A DNA stretch of 64,000 nucleotides, taken from assembly GCA_020723285.1 (NCBI GenBank), contig DYJE01000003.1:236844-300843 (forward strand). The letters run 5' to 3'. The stretch is from Desulforapulum autotrophicum (GTDB taxonomy: Bacteria; Desulfobacterota; Desulfobacteria; Desulfobacterales; Desulfolunaceae). Under the pieces are notes generated by a model. The model was not told where the DNA came from and did not search any database. It saw nothing but the letters and a program-made list of their open reading frames with translations. The position numbers and the translations under genes were made by a program. Below, in pieces: positions 35,753 through 44,428 of the stretch. Every line of letters begins with the position of its first letter. The stretch's first letter is position 1.

Positions 35753-35822
35753 TTTAAACCGTGTCGAAATGTTCTGAGATTGAACCATAAACCCTAACAC
35801 TACAAAATATCAGGAGTTAACG

Positions 35823-36623
35823 ATGAAATTGCACAAAGTGACCATCCGAAAAACATCACGGGTCATAGTTCTTGCCATCTGTGTCCTTATTAGTCTTCCC
35901 GCCATCTGTTCCGCCCATTTCCCATGGATCAATGTCGAGGATTACAGCCCCGGTAAGGGAGCGGCGCTGAACCTCACCATCGGTTACGGCCACAACTACC
36001 CGTTTGCCGGTTTTCTCTCAAAAGACAAGGTGGATAGCCTTGTAATCAAGGGACCTGATTCAAAAGCACCCGTGCTTCAGTTTTCATCTGATCTTGAAAT
36101 AAAATCATCTGAAAATATAACGGCCCCGGGAGTTTATGTTGTTGGTGCAAGCAAAAAACCGGGTTTTTACACCAAAACCACCGAAGGTGGAAAACAGATG
36201 TCGAAGAAAGGATTAAAAAATGTGCTGAAGTGTTCCTATTCCCATAACTTCATGAAAGCTGTGGTCAACGTGGGCGATGGTAAGGACGGTAAGGGCCGTG
36301 CGGATATGCTTCTGGGCCACGCCATGGAGATTGTTCCCCTTAAAAATCCCGCTGACTTGCGAACGGGAGACAGTCTGCCGGTGAAAATATTATACAAAGG
36401 GAAACCCTGGGACGGCCAATTGACCGCCACCTACGCCGGTTTTTCTACGGAAAAGGACACCTGGGCCCAGACGCTGAAATCAGATAAAAACGGTATGGCG
36501 AAAATCAGTCTGAAAAACGGAGGCTACTGACTTGTCAAGGTATCCCAGGAGGAAAAATACCCGGACAGCGGTGAATGCGATACGGAAACGTTCAACGCCA
36601 CTCTTACCTTTGAATTAAAATAA
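35823..36623 (+). pseudogene. DUF4198 (NikK-like) periplasmic protein interrupted by in-frame UGA
   Basis: A signal peptide ends at CSA/H, so the mature protein would start at His32 (AHFPWI), with GYGHNYPF near residue 54. Both features match the paralogue at 44429. DUF4198 proteins accompany nickel/cobalt ECF transporters (the NikK component), and an N-terminal His suits metal binding. The frame stops at UGA 36528-36530 after residue 235, but it continues in the same frame for 30 more codons (LVKVSQ...YPDSGECD...TLTFELK) to TAA at 36621. The paralogue has Trp at the UGA position (GYWMISIS). So it is a TGG-to-TGA nonsense change, a sequencing error, or recoding. It lies 70 bases after receptor 1. 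Confidence 0.75.
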
Positions 36624-36636
36624 GGAGCCGATAGTC

Positions 36637-39600
36637 ATGACGTCATGGACAGCCTTTTGCCGGAAACCAGCCACACTTCTGATCTACGGATGTTTTTTTC
36701 TGTCCGGGACGGCGGGGCTTGTCTATGAAGTCATCTGGGTCAGGATGATCGAACGGCTCATCGGCGGTGCGCCTTACGCTGTGGCCTCGGTACTGGCCGT
36801 GTTCATGGGCGGGCTTGCCCTGGGGAGCCGGCTTTCCGGAATGTGGACGGAAAAGGCCGGCTCCCGGAGGATGCTTCTTGGGGTTTATGGATTTCTGGAA
36901 TTGTTCATCGGGCTTTACGCCCTGCTTCTTCCATATCTTGTCAGGGCTTCGATTCCGGCATACCGGCTGATTTACGACCGGTTTCACGGCGTTCCCTACG
37001 GGTTTCAGATCATGGCCTTTGTCGGCTGTGTTGTGCTTCTCATCATCCCCACCACCCTTATGGGAGGAACGCTTCCCGTTCTCTGCCGCTATGCGGTGAA
37101 CCGGCTTGACCACCTGGGCCGACGCACGGGATTTCTCTACGGTCTCAACACCATCGGGGCGGCCATGGGAACAGTGCTCTGCGGCTTTGTGCTGATTCCT
37201 GAAATCGGCGTGACAGCCGCCCTTTATGCAGCGGCATCGGTGAATCTTGCGGCAGGGCTTCTTTGTATTCTGGCCGCGTTTCTGACAGGAGTTCGCAAGG
37301 AGGAATATCACGCGGAGGTTTCTGAAAAACCAGGCCGGGCTTTGTCCTATTCACAGGCCCGCACCGGGGAACCCGAGGAGCACGAACAGGAGATGAAGAG
37401 GCGGTTCGTGACCGCGGCCCTGATTCTTTTCGCTATTTCGGGATTTTCCTCCATGGCATTCCAGGTGTTCTGGACACGGCTGATCGGCCTTCTCATCGGT
37501 CCCACACACTACGCGTTCACCCTGGTGGTCTCTGTTTTCATCGTGGGTCTGGCTCTGGGCAGTGTGGTGGCCGGGCGTTTTTCAGACTCGCCGAAAAAGG
37601 CCTTTCGTCTTCTTGTGCTGAGTCAGGGGGGCGCTGCCGTTTCCGCTCTTGTTGTCAGCCAGATTCTTGGCAACAGCCCGTTTTTCTTTGCCAAACTGAT
37701 TCAAAGCTTTCACGGGGATTTCAAAGGACTCGTCATTGCCCAGAGCCTGATTCTCGCGATGCTGCTTCTTGTTCCGACTTTTTTTTCAGGCACGGCCTTT
37801 CCCCTGACGACACGCATCACGGCCACACGGGCCCGTGACGCAGGCAAAACCGTTGGAACAGCTTACGCCGTGAACACGGTGGGGGCCATTGTCGGGTCCT
37901 TCGGAGCCGGGTTTGTTCTCATCCCCCTCATGGGAAAACAGAACGGTATTTCATTGACGTTTTTCATCCAGGCCTTCGCCGTTGTCATAGGGTTTGTCCT
38001 CTCAGGAATTCCTTTGAAAAAGCGTTCGTTTCAAACCGTGACGGCCGGGGTTCTTGTCATCGTCGTTGCATTGGCGGCAATCCTTTTTCCGTCGTGGAAT
38101 CCCTCGGCATTTTCAAGGGGCTGGTACAGGGATTACGAATCCCTGGAATCACGGCTTGAGAACGCCTCCTGGTTTGAAGCGTTTATCAAAGGACCGGAGA
38201 TCCTGGCTGATCTGAGGCAGTCCATTGACGTCGTTTATCACGGCGAAGATCCGGGGGGATTCACCACCGTGGAGAAAGAAATCACCAGCACGGGGCAGGC
38301 GGAATACGCCATGTTCAACAGCGGCAAGGCGGACGCCTCATCCCACGGAGACCGTTCCACCCAGACCCTTTCCGGCCACATTCCCCTTCTGTTTCATCAT
38401 GGCGCGGAAAAGGTGATGGTTCTGGGGCTTGCCAGCGGCATGACACCGGGCGAAGTTCTGTATTATCCGGTGAAACAACTGGACATCCTTGAAATCAGCG
38501 GCAAAGTGGCCGACGCCTGCCGCACATACTTCGGACCTTACAACAACCATTGCCTTGACGATCCCAGAACCCGTCTGATTCTCGAAGACGGACGGAACCA
38601 CATCACCCTTACGGGAAAAACCTACGATGTGATTATTTCCGAACCCTCCAACCCCTGGATGGCCGGTCTTGCCAATCTCTACACCCGTGATTTTTTCATG
38701 GCGGTGAAAGACAGGCTTTCGGACCAGGGGATTTTTGCACAATGGATCCAGAGCTATGAAATGGACTGGGACACGTTCGCTCTGCTGGGCCGGACCTTTG
38801 CTTCGGTTTTCAAGGGGGCGGTGATGATGAAGATCGGGCCGGTGGATTACCTGCTCATGGCCAGGGCCGACGGCAAGGGTCTGGACTGGGATCTGGCCCG
38901 GGCCAACGCGGTTTACGCGGCCAAATCCGCGCATGTCAGTTTAAAGGACGGAGAGCTTTTGGCCCATCTGGTGGTGACCGAAGACCTTCCCCGGCTGTTT
39001 GGCGACGGACCGATCCACACCGACGACCGTCCCCATCTGGAATACGCGGCCCCGAAACACCTGTTCGAAGGTCACCTTGACATCGAACGCAAAGCCTCGT
39101 CTTTACGGGTCATCGGTTCAAAAACCCAGGATATTCTTGAAAGACGGAACACCAACAGTGCCATGCTTGATTTTGTCAGCTTCGCTGCAAGCGTCAATTC
39201 TCCCATGTTCCGGGCTGTGGATTACCAGACCCTGAATGCCGGGCAGAAAGATCGGTATCGTGAGATTGTTCGCGATTTCTGCGGCAGGGAATCGGTTCCG
39301 GGTTACGGCCTGTTTGCAGACCCCGGCCTGAAGCAGGAGTGCGCCGACATCCAGAGCGGACGAATTTTGAATCACATGAACAACGCCGCCGTTGTCCGGG
39401 CGTCGGATTATTACAATCTGGCCCTGGCCTTCACTGCGAAAGGCCGGATGAACGAGGCCATGGAGTCTCTGAACACAGCACTTGAAAAGGACCCGCTGCA
39501 CCGTGACGCCCTTTTGGCTCTGGGACTTCTTTTATCTGAGAAGGGGGATTGGCCCAAAGCCCAGGCCTGTTTTTTCCGTCTTGCCGGTCTCGCTCCCCGG

Positions 39601-39966
39601 TCTGCCAGTGCCCGTCTTTATCTGGGCATAGCCCTGGCCCGTCAGAGCTGCCTTGAAGATGCCCATGTTTATCTGTCCAGGTCCATAGATCTTGATCCTT
39701 CAAACACCCAGGCTCTTTCTGAACGGGGTCTTGTCCGACTGTCCCTGGGTCTTTTCCCTGAGGCTGTGGCGGACTTTGAAAAAGCCCTTGCCCTTGACCC
39801 GGGCAATGTCGAATTCCACAACAACATGGCCATGGCCCTGGTGAAAACCGGTGACCTCATCCGTGCGTCGGCTCATCTGAACGAGGCGCTGTCCCTGAAT
39901 CCCGACAATGCGACCCTGCGTTACAATCTGGCCCAGATCGAACAGCGGATGAGAAAGGGAAGTTGA
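36637..39966 (+). CDS. Membrane transporter-like/spermidine synthase-like/TPR fusion protein
   Basis: A 1109-residue three-part protein. Residues of about 10-490 form a dozen or more membrane segments of the 'fused MFS/spermidine synthase' type (GTAGLVYEVIWVRM, GLALGS repeated in two halves, NTIGAAMGT and NTVGAIVGS). Residues of about 540-800 resemble the spermidine-synthase fold: VMVLGLASGMTPGE, LDILEIS, LILEDGRNHI, YDVIISEPSNPWMAG. The usual catalytic Asp of true aminopropyltransferases (D-x-x-D after the last strand) is replaced by SEPSNPW, as in other fused members, so polyamine synthesis is doubtful. Residues of about 930-1105 carry four to five TPRs. It is 13 bases after the DUF4198 gene. 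The substrate is unknown. Confidence 0.85.
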   Translation: MTSWTAFCRKPATLLIYGCFFLSGTAGLVYEVIWVRMIERLIGGAPYAVASVLAVFMGGLALGSRLSGMWTEKAGSRRMLLGVYGFLELFIGLYALLLPYLVRASIPAYRLIYDRFHGVPYGFQIMAFVGCVVLLIIPTTLMGGTLPVLCRYAVNRLDHLGRRTGFLYGLNTIGAAMGTVLCGFVLIPEIGVTAALYAAASVNLAAGLLCILAAFLTGVRKEEYHAEVSEKPGRALSYSQARTGEPEEHEQEMKRRFVTAALILFAISGFSSMAFQVFWTRLIGLLIGPTHYAFTLVVSVFIVGLALGSVVAGRFSDSPKKAFRLLVLSQGGAAVSALVVSQILGNSPFFFAKLIQSFHGDFKGLVIAQSLILAMLLLVPTFFSGTAFPLTTRITATRARDAGKTVGTAYAVNTVGAIVGSFGAGFVLIPLMGKQNGISLTFFIQAFAVVIGFVLSGIPLKKRSFQTVTAGVLVIVVALAAILFPSWNPSAFSRGWYRDYESLESRLENASWFEAFIKGPEILADLRQSIDVVYHGEDPGGFTTVEKEITSTGQAEYAMFNSGKADASSHGDRSTQTLSGHIPLLFHHGAEKVMVLGLASGMTPGEVLYYPVKQLDILEISGKVADACRTYFGPYNNHCLDDPRTRLILEDGRNHITLTGKTYDVIISEPSNPWMAGLANLYTRDFFMAVKDRLSDQGIFAQWIQSYEMDWDTFALLGRTFASVFKGAVMMKIGPVDYLLMARADGKGLDWDLARANAVYAAKSAHVSLKDGELLAHLVVTEDLPRLFGDGPIHTDDRPHLEYAAPKHLFEGHLDIERKASSLRVIGSKTQDILERRNTNSAMLDFVSFAASVNSPMFRAVDYQTLNAGQKDRYREIVRDFCGRESVPGYGLFADPGLKQECADIQSGRILNHMNNAAVVRASDYYNLALAFTAKGRMNEAMESLNTALEKDPLHRDALLALGLLLSEKGDWPKAQACFFRLAGLAPRSASARLYLGIALARQSCLEDAHVYLSRSIDLDPSNTQALSERGLVRLSLGLFPEAVADFEKALALDPGNVEFHNNMAMALVKTGDLIRASAHLNEALSLNPDNATLRYNLAQIEQRMRKGS

Positions 39967-40031
39967 AGCATTTTTTTAAGGAGAGGGTCATGTTTTCGCG
40001 TGAAGCTTGCACATGCTGTGGATTTAAACCC

Positions 40032-40091
40032 TTGACAACCTCCCACTCCTTCGATAAACGTTTTTTTTCATCGTGCAATATGAAATTGCAC
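40032..40091 (+). promoter_or_regulatory. Promoter-like sequence and 7-5-7 inverted repeat upstream of TonB receptor 2
   Basis: TTGACA (40032-40037) is followed after 16 bases by ATAAAC. Then GTGCAAT-ATGAA-ATTGCAC (40073-40091), an exact 7-5-7 inverted repeat, lies where transcription should begin. It shares layout and the ATGAA centre with 33525-33580, although the arm sequences differ. Confidence 0.5.
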
Positions 40092-40133
40092 ATCATGATT
40101 CGTTTTGTAAGATTTATTTTCTTAACCAGTTGA

Positions 40134-40192
40134 GCCAAGAAGGCTTGGATACACCTGAGCACAGGTGTGTCTGACTTCTTGGCTTTTTTTTT
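40134..40192 (+). ncRNA. Two-tier leader hairpin with U tract upstream of TonB receptor 2
   Basis: Outer stem GCCAAGAAG (40134-40142) pairs exactly with CTTCTTGGC (40175-40183). The inner stem ACACCTG (40151-40157) pairs with CAGGTGT (40162-40168). A nine-T tract follows. It matches 33649-33707 in outer stem and flanking internal-loop bases (GGC(A/T)TG on the left, TGA before the right arm), while both the outer-stem middle pair (C-G versus A-T) and the inner stem change with pairing kept. It lies about 230 bases before the receptor gene. Confidence 0.6.
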
Positions 40193-40424
40193 GGGAAAAA
40201 GGAGGGAGGGGGGAAATATCGGATTAATGACGGCAACACTTTAAAACCAAAGGATAAACGATGAATGGGAAACGGCGGCGACCGGCCAGGGACACACGCC
40301 GTTTCCCGGTGAAACCTGGGGATGAATGCCAGGCCCACAGTTTTTTCTTATCACCGGGTTTAACCTCACGTCAACACCAGGGCGGCCCGTCCCGGACTGC
40401 CCATCTGAAGCAAGGGGATGAAAG

Positions 40425-42581
40425 ATGAAAAAACGCTGTACCTGTTTTCTGCTGTTCTGTTTTTGTCTTGCAACGTTTCTGCCCATGGCGGCAGCCGACG
40501 ACACCGCCACAGACGGTGGAAAGGAACTGAAAAAACTTGAGGATATCGTGGTGGAAGCCAAAGGCGACCGAAGGGATATGGACATCAAACCCGAAGGAAC
40601 GGTGATCAGCACCGGCGAGAGGGACGTCATCGGCGGGGCGTCCAGCGTTCTTGATTACCTCAAGGCCATGGCCATCATCGATTTTCGGGGACTGACGGAT
40701 CAGACTCCGGAAGAGGACTGCATCACCATGAGGGGGTTTTCAAGCGACCGCTTTGTCACAGCCATCGACGGTCTCGTCACCCAGAAAACCGGCGGACGGA
40801 AAGGCACCCACATTGTGGATTACGCCCTGATGCCCGCGTTTTTGATCGACAAGGTGGAAATCCTGCCCGGCCCCCACTCGGCGCTTTACGATGCCAAAGC
40901 CATCGGCGGCGTGGTCAACATGATCACCAAAGCTCCGGAAAAGCACGACAGCCTGAAACCCGATGTTAACCTTACAACGAGCTACAGTTCCTACAATACC
41001 TTGAATTCCAACCTCAGCCTGTCCGGTTCCGCATCCATGTTCACTTATGATTTCGGATACCAGAAGAACAGCACCGACGGCTACCTTCGCCAGAGCGAAA
41101 CGGACATCCAGACGTTTTTCACCCGACTTGGCGTTCTTCTGCCGTTTGAAGGGTATGTGGCCCTTTCCGGTTCGTACAGTACGGCGGACAGGGAGACGCC
41201 CGTGAACAACAACCCCGGCGTGGCGGATGCCAACGGAGCCGCGGGCTATGACCCGGATTACCCAAAGACCGAAGGAAGCCTTCACGATCCCTGGTCTGAT
41301 CCCACCTGGGACAAGAATGCCTGGGCATACCGCCTGAACTACCTTCAGAACCTGCCCATCGGCAAGCTCAGTTTCGGTGCGTACATGAGCATGGAAGACA
41401 GGGACAGAGCTTACTGGGACTGGGTGAACAAGAACAACCCCAGTCTGGGTATCAAATACACGTCCGGTGTGACCACCTGGCGTCAGCACGGCGGGAAGAT
41501 CATGGACGAGTACACCTGGAATGAAGACCATGTCACGACCGTGGGGTTCGACATGACCCAGCTTTACAACGGTGAAAAGGGTCATGGCGATGAACGTGTT
41601 AACAAAAAAGGAACCTTCCTTCAGCACCAGTGGGGCATTCTTCCACCGCTGGACCTGAAACTGGGACTTCGCTACGAAGATCTCAAAATTCACGTCAGCA
41701 ACAATCCGGCCACCCAGATTCCCGATCGCGGAAAGTGGATCGTGCGTCACTGGAACGAGTTTATTCCCAAATCCCTGCTGACCTGGAAAATGGACAGTCT
41801 GGGGGAATCTATGCGTGACACCACCCTTGCTCTGGGCGTCAGCAAGATCTGGCATGCCCCGGACAACCATGGAGACTACAATCCCCAGGGCACACCCACG
41901 GGGCGATGGCTGGACCCCGAACACGGCATCGGATACGACCTGATCTTCATGCGCCGACTGTTCGGCGATGTGGATTTCAAGATTGACTATTCATTTTACG
42001 ACATCAAGGATTATTTCATCAGTAACACCAAATACGACCAGTACTACGGAACCTTTGCCGGAAACCAGCGTTACAAGGATTACATGATCAATCTGGACGA
42101 GGTTTACCGCCACGGTGTGGAACTGGAACTGGACGGCAATCTGATGAAGGATCTGTCTTTTTATATGACCTACGCCTGGCAGAAATTCGACAACCAGGGC
42201 CATGAGCCGGTGGGTAAAGACGGTCTTGACAACATGGCTGAACATCGGGTGACTTCCGGTCTTCGCTACAAACTGTTCGAACGCACCACCCTGATGCTGG
42301 ATTACCTGTTCCAGTCCAAGGAGATCATCGAAAAATCCGATGTCATCGAAGATCCGGCCACCCACGAAGTCCTCGTTCAGACCTGGTCTGAAGAAGACAA
42401 CCCGGCCCATCATGTCTTCGATATCGGAGTCAAACAGAGCCTTTATAAGAGCAACGGCGTCCTGAGGGATGCCAGTCTGTCCTTCAGTGTAAAAAACATC
42501 TTTGATGAGGAATACGTCAACACCTCGGGTTATCCGGCTTCGGATCGCAAGTATGGCGTGTCGCTGTCTTTGAGCATGTAG
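40425..42581 (+). CDS. TonB-dependent outer-membrane receptor 2
   Basis: A 718-residue receptor. The signal peptide ends near AAADD; a TonB box-like LEDIVVEAK is at about 36-44. The plug (about 50-165) shows SVLDYLKAMAIIDFRG, ITMRGFSSDRFVTAIDGL, IDKVEILPGPHSALYDAKAIGGVVNMITKAP. The barrel ends in YGVSLSLSM. It differs clearly from receptor 1 in the plug, so the two probably recognise different chelates or different forms of one. It is followed after 54 bases by the tandem tetrapyrrole-methylase lipoprotein, an unusual neighbour that points to a tetrapyrrole or metal chelate as ligand. Confidence 0.95.
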   Translation: MKKRCTCFLLFCFCLATFLPMAAADDTATDGGKELKKLEDIVVEAKGDRRDMDIKPEGTVISTGERDVIGGASSVLDYLKAMAIIDFRGLTDQTPEEDCITMRGFSSDRFVTAIDGLVTQKTGGRKGTHIVDYALMPAFLIDKVEILPGPHSALYDAKAIGGVVNMITKAPEKHDSLKPDVNLTTSYSSYNTLNSNLSLSGSASMFTYDFGYQKNSTDGYLRQSETDIQTFFTRLGVLLPFEGYVALSGSYSTADRETPVNNNPGVADANGAAGYDPDYPKTEGSLHDPWSDPTWDKNAWAYRLNYLQNLPIGKLSFGAYMSMEDRDRAYWDWVNKNNPSLGIKYTSGVTTWRQHGGKIMDEYTWNEDHVTTVGFDMTQLYNGEKGHGDERVNKKGTFLQHQWGILPPLDLKLGLRYEDLKIHVSNNPATQIPDRGKWIVRHWNEFIPKSLLTWKMDSLGESMRDTTLALGVSKIWHAPDNHGDYNPQGTPTGRWLDPEHGIGYDLIFMRRLFGDVDFKIDYSFYDIKDYFISNTKYDQYYGTFAGNQRYKDYMINLDEVYRHGVELELDGNLMKDLSFYMTYAWQKFDNQGHEPVGKDGLDNMAEHRVTSGLRYKLFERTTLMLDYLFQSKEIIEKSDVIEDPATHEVLVQTWSEEDNPAHHVFDIGVKQSLYKSNGVLRDASLSFSVKNIFDEEYVNTSGYPASDRKYGVSLSLSM

Positions 42582-42635
42582 ATAAACGGACACATGATTG
42601 TTTAAAATAAACCCCAATCAAAGGATTTCTGACCT

Positions 42636-44309
42636 ATGAAACACCCCATGAAAACCCCGGTCATCAAAGTTCTTGGCTTTGTATTCGCCATGGTGATGGT
42701 TGCGGGCTGCGCCAAAGCGGTGAAAACGGCTTCCGAAAGTACGGGAAAAAAAGGAACGTACCATGTGGTGGGCATCGGCCCCGGTGATGCGGACCTGATC
42801 ACGGAGAAGGCAAGGGCCGTGATCCAGAACGCGGATCTGGTGTTCGCCAGCGTGAAAACGCGGGAGAAACTTGAGGAAGTCATTGATTTCAAAGGTAAGG
42901 ACGTGGTGGACGGTTACGGTGTTCTTTTCCGGTTTTACGGCAAGGACTGTAAAGCCATCACCGAAGAACAGAAGTTAAACCCGAAAAACAAAATGAGCTG
43001 TGAGGAATACCAGGCCAAACAGGCGGAATATGTGGGCCGGGTTCGCGACGCTGTGAACAGCGGGAAAAATGTGGTGCTTCTGAGCAGCGGGGACCCCACC
43101 ATTTACGGACCGGATATATGGAATCTCAAGGAACTGGCCGATCTGTCGCCGGAACTCGTTCCGGGGCTCAGCTCGTTCAACGCGGCCACGGCAGCCCTGA
43201 AAGTCAGCCTGGGTGAAGTGATCATCACCGCACCGTTCAAAGGCAAAGATGGCGGGCTTTCCAAAGACAGCCTGGAAAATCTGGTGAAAAAGGACAAGGC
43301 CACGGTGGTGATTTTCATGCCCAGGGACTTGAAAGACCTTATGGCCCGCCTTCGGTCATCCTGTGATGCACATACCCCTATGGCGGTGGTGAGCTGCGCC
43401 GGGATGAAAGGAAAAGAAAAAACCATCTTAGGAACCGTAGGTGACATGGAAGCGAAACTTGAGGGCGAAGACATGAACATGTGTCTGGTCTATGTGGGCA
43501 AAGCCCTTGAAAACGCCCATGTGAAAGACGGTGCCGTAAAAAAAGGCGGCAAAGGGACGTTTTATCTGGTGGGCGCAGGCCCCGGTGATGCGGACCTGGC
43601 CACGTTGAGGGCCTTGTCCGTTCTGAAAAATGCCGACATGATTCTGTCTTCCCAGAAGATCAGCGACCGTTTCATGAACGTGCTTGAAGGCAAACAGGTC
43701 ATCGACGGTTACGGCCGTCTGTTTCCTTTTTATGGAAAGAATTGTTCCGACGTTACCGAAGCCGAACGGAAAAACGAACGGATGAGCTGCGAGGAATACC
43801 ACAAAAAACAGGCTGAGGTGGCTGCCTTGGTACGTAAGGCCGTTGCGGAAGGGAAGAACGTGGCCATGCTGGACAGCGGCGATCCTCTGATCTACGGACC
43901 CTGTTCCTGGACCCTTTCCGAATTCAGGGATATCGAAACGGAAGTTGTTCCGGGCCTGAGCTGTTTCAATGCAGCCAACGCCGCCCTGAAACAGGGTGTT
44001 ACCGAAGGGAAAACCTCCCACAGCGTGATTCTGGCGTCGGGTTGGACCGTGGCCGAAATGTCCGAACTTCAGGGAACCATGGTCCTGTTCACCATGCGGA
44101 CCGAATTCAAAACCTTTGTCGACGCCCTGTCCAGACACTACGCCGCAGACACACCGGTGGCCATTGTGGAAAGCGCGGGGTTTGCCGACAAGGAAAAAGT
44201 GCTGAGATCGACCCTGGGGTCCGTTCTCGCCGACACGGAAAAGGGCAAACTGCCTTTTGAATACCTTCTGTATGTGGGGGATTTTCTTAAAGGGGACGGG
44301 AAGATGTAA
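42636..44309 (+). CDS. Exported lipoprotein with two tandem tetrapyrrole-methylase domains
   Basis: A 557-residue protein. The signal peptide ends in lipobox VAGC (Cys25), so it should be lipid-anchored in the periplasm or outer membrane. Two homologous domains follow (about 41-292 and 307-553), each with the SAM-methylase signatures VVGIGPGDADLIT / LVGAGPGDADLAT, SSGDPTIYGP / DSGDPLIYGP and VPGLSSFNAA / VPGLSCFNAA seen in CbiE/CobM-type enzymes. Both share an unusual insert: GYG.LF.FYGK.C...(M)SCEEY..KQAE, with two Cys each (105, 122 and 370, 384). SAM is not expected outside the cytoplasm, so a tetrapyrrole- or metal-binding role is likelier than catalysis. It lies between a TonB receptor and a DUF4198 gene. 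Confidence 0.88.
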   Translation: MKHPMKTPVIKVLGFVFAMVMVAGCAKAVKTASESTGKKGTYHVVGIGPGDADLITEKARAVIQNADLVFASVKTREKLEEVIDFKGKDVVDGYGVLFRFYGKDCKAITEEQKLNPKNKMSCEEYQAKQAEYVGRVRDAVNSGKNVVLLSSGDPTIYGPDIWNLKELADLSPELVPGLSSFNAATAALKVSLGEVIITAPFKGKDGGLSKDSLENLVKKDKATVVIFMPRDLKDLMARLRSSCDAHTPMAVVSCAGMKGKEKTILGTVGDMEAKLEGEDMNMCLVYVGKALENAHVKDGAVKKGGKGTFYLVGAGPGDADLATLRALSVLKNADMILSSQKISDRFMNVLEGKQVIDGYGRLFPFYGKNCSDVTEAERKNERMSCEEYHKKQAEVAALVRKAVAEGKNVAMLDSGDPLIYGPCSWTLSEFRDIETEVVPGLSCFNAANAALKQGVTEGKTSHSVILASGWTVAEMSELQGTMVLFTMRTEFKTFVDALSRHYAADTPVAIVESAGFADKEKVLRSTLGSVLADTEKGKLPFEYLLYVGDFLKGDGKM

Positions 44310-44359
44310 AGAAAAAACCATGCCGCCGGGCTCTGCCGGTCAATGCTGTTGGCATAAGA

Positions 44360-44386
44360 GATGGGCAAAGCGTCAGCGTGCCCATC
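44360..44386 (+). promoter_or_regulatory. Intergenic hairpin before second DUF4198 gene
   Basis: GATGGGC (44360-44366) pairs exactly with GCCCATC (44380-44386) across a 13-base loop, 43 bases before the ATG at 44429. No U tract follows, so it is not a standard terminator. It could stabilise or process the polycistronic message; its role is unknown. Confidence 0.45.
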
Positions 44387-44428
44387 ATAAACAAACATGC
44401 TTAAACCAATTAAAAAAACAGGAGATCC

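Larger units (their letters stand above)
39967..40424. other. Leader region of TonB receptor 2
   Basis: 458 bases without a gene. It holds a promoter-like TTGACA, the GTGCAAT inverted repeat and the two-tier hairpin, listed separately. From 40200 to 40420 there is a G-rich tract (GGAGGGAGGGGGG-like at about 40201-40213) and then GC-rich sequence of unknown role. This stretch is long enough for an additional untranslated leader element, but no known riboswitch consensus is recognised. Confidence 0.5.

Noticed and set aside
40020..40100. NikR or Fur operator
   Set aside because: The GTGCAAT-N5-ATTGCAC repeat does not match the spaced GTATGA/GTGTTAC NikR patterns or the Fur GATAAT box that I know.
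40740..41924. 394-codon minus-strand open frame opposite TonB receptor 2
   Set aside because: Antisense shadow within an unambiguous receptor gene.
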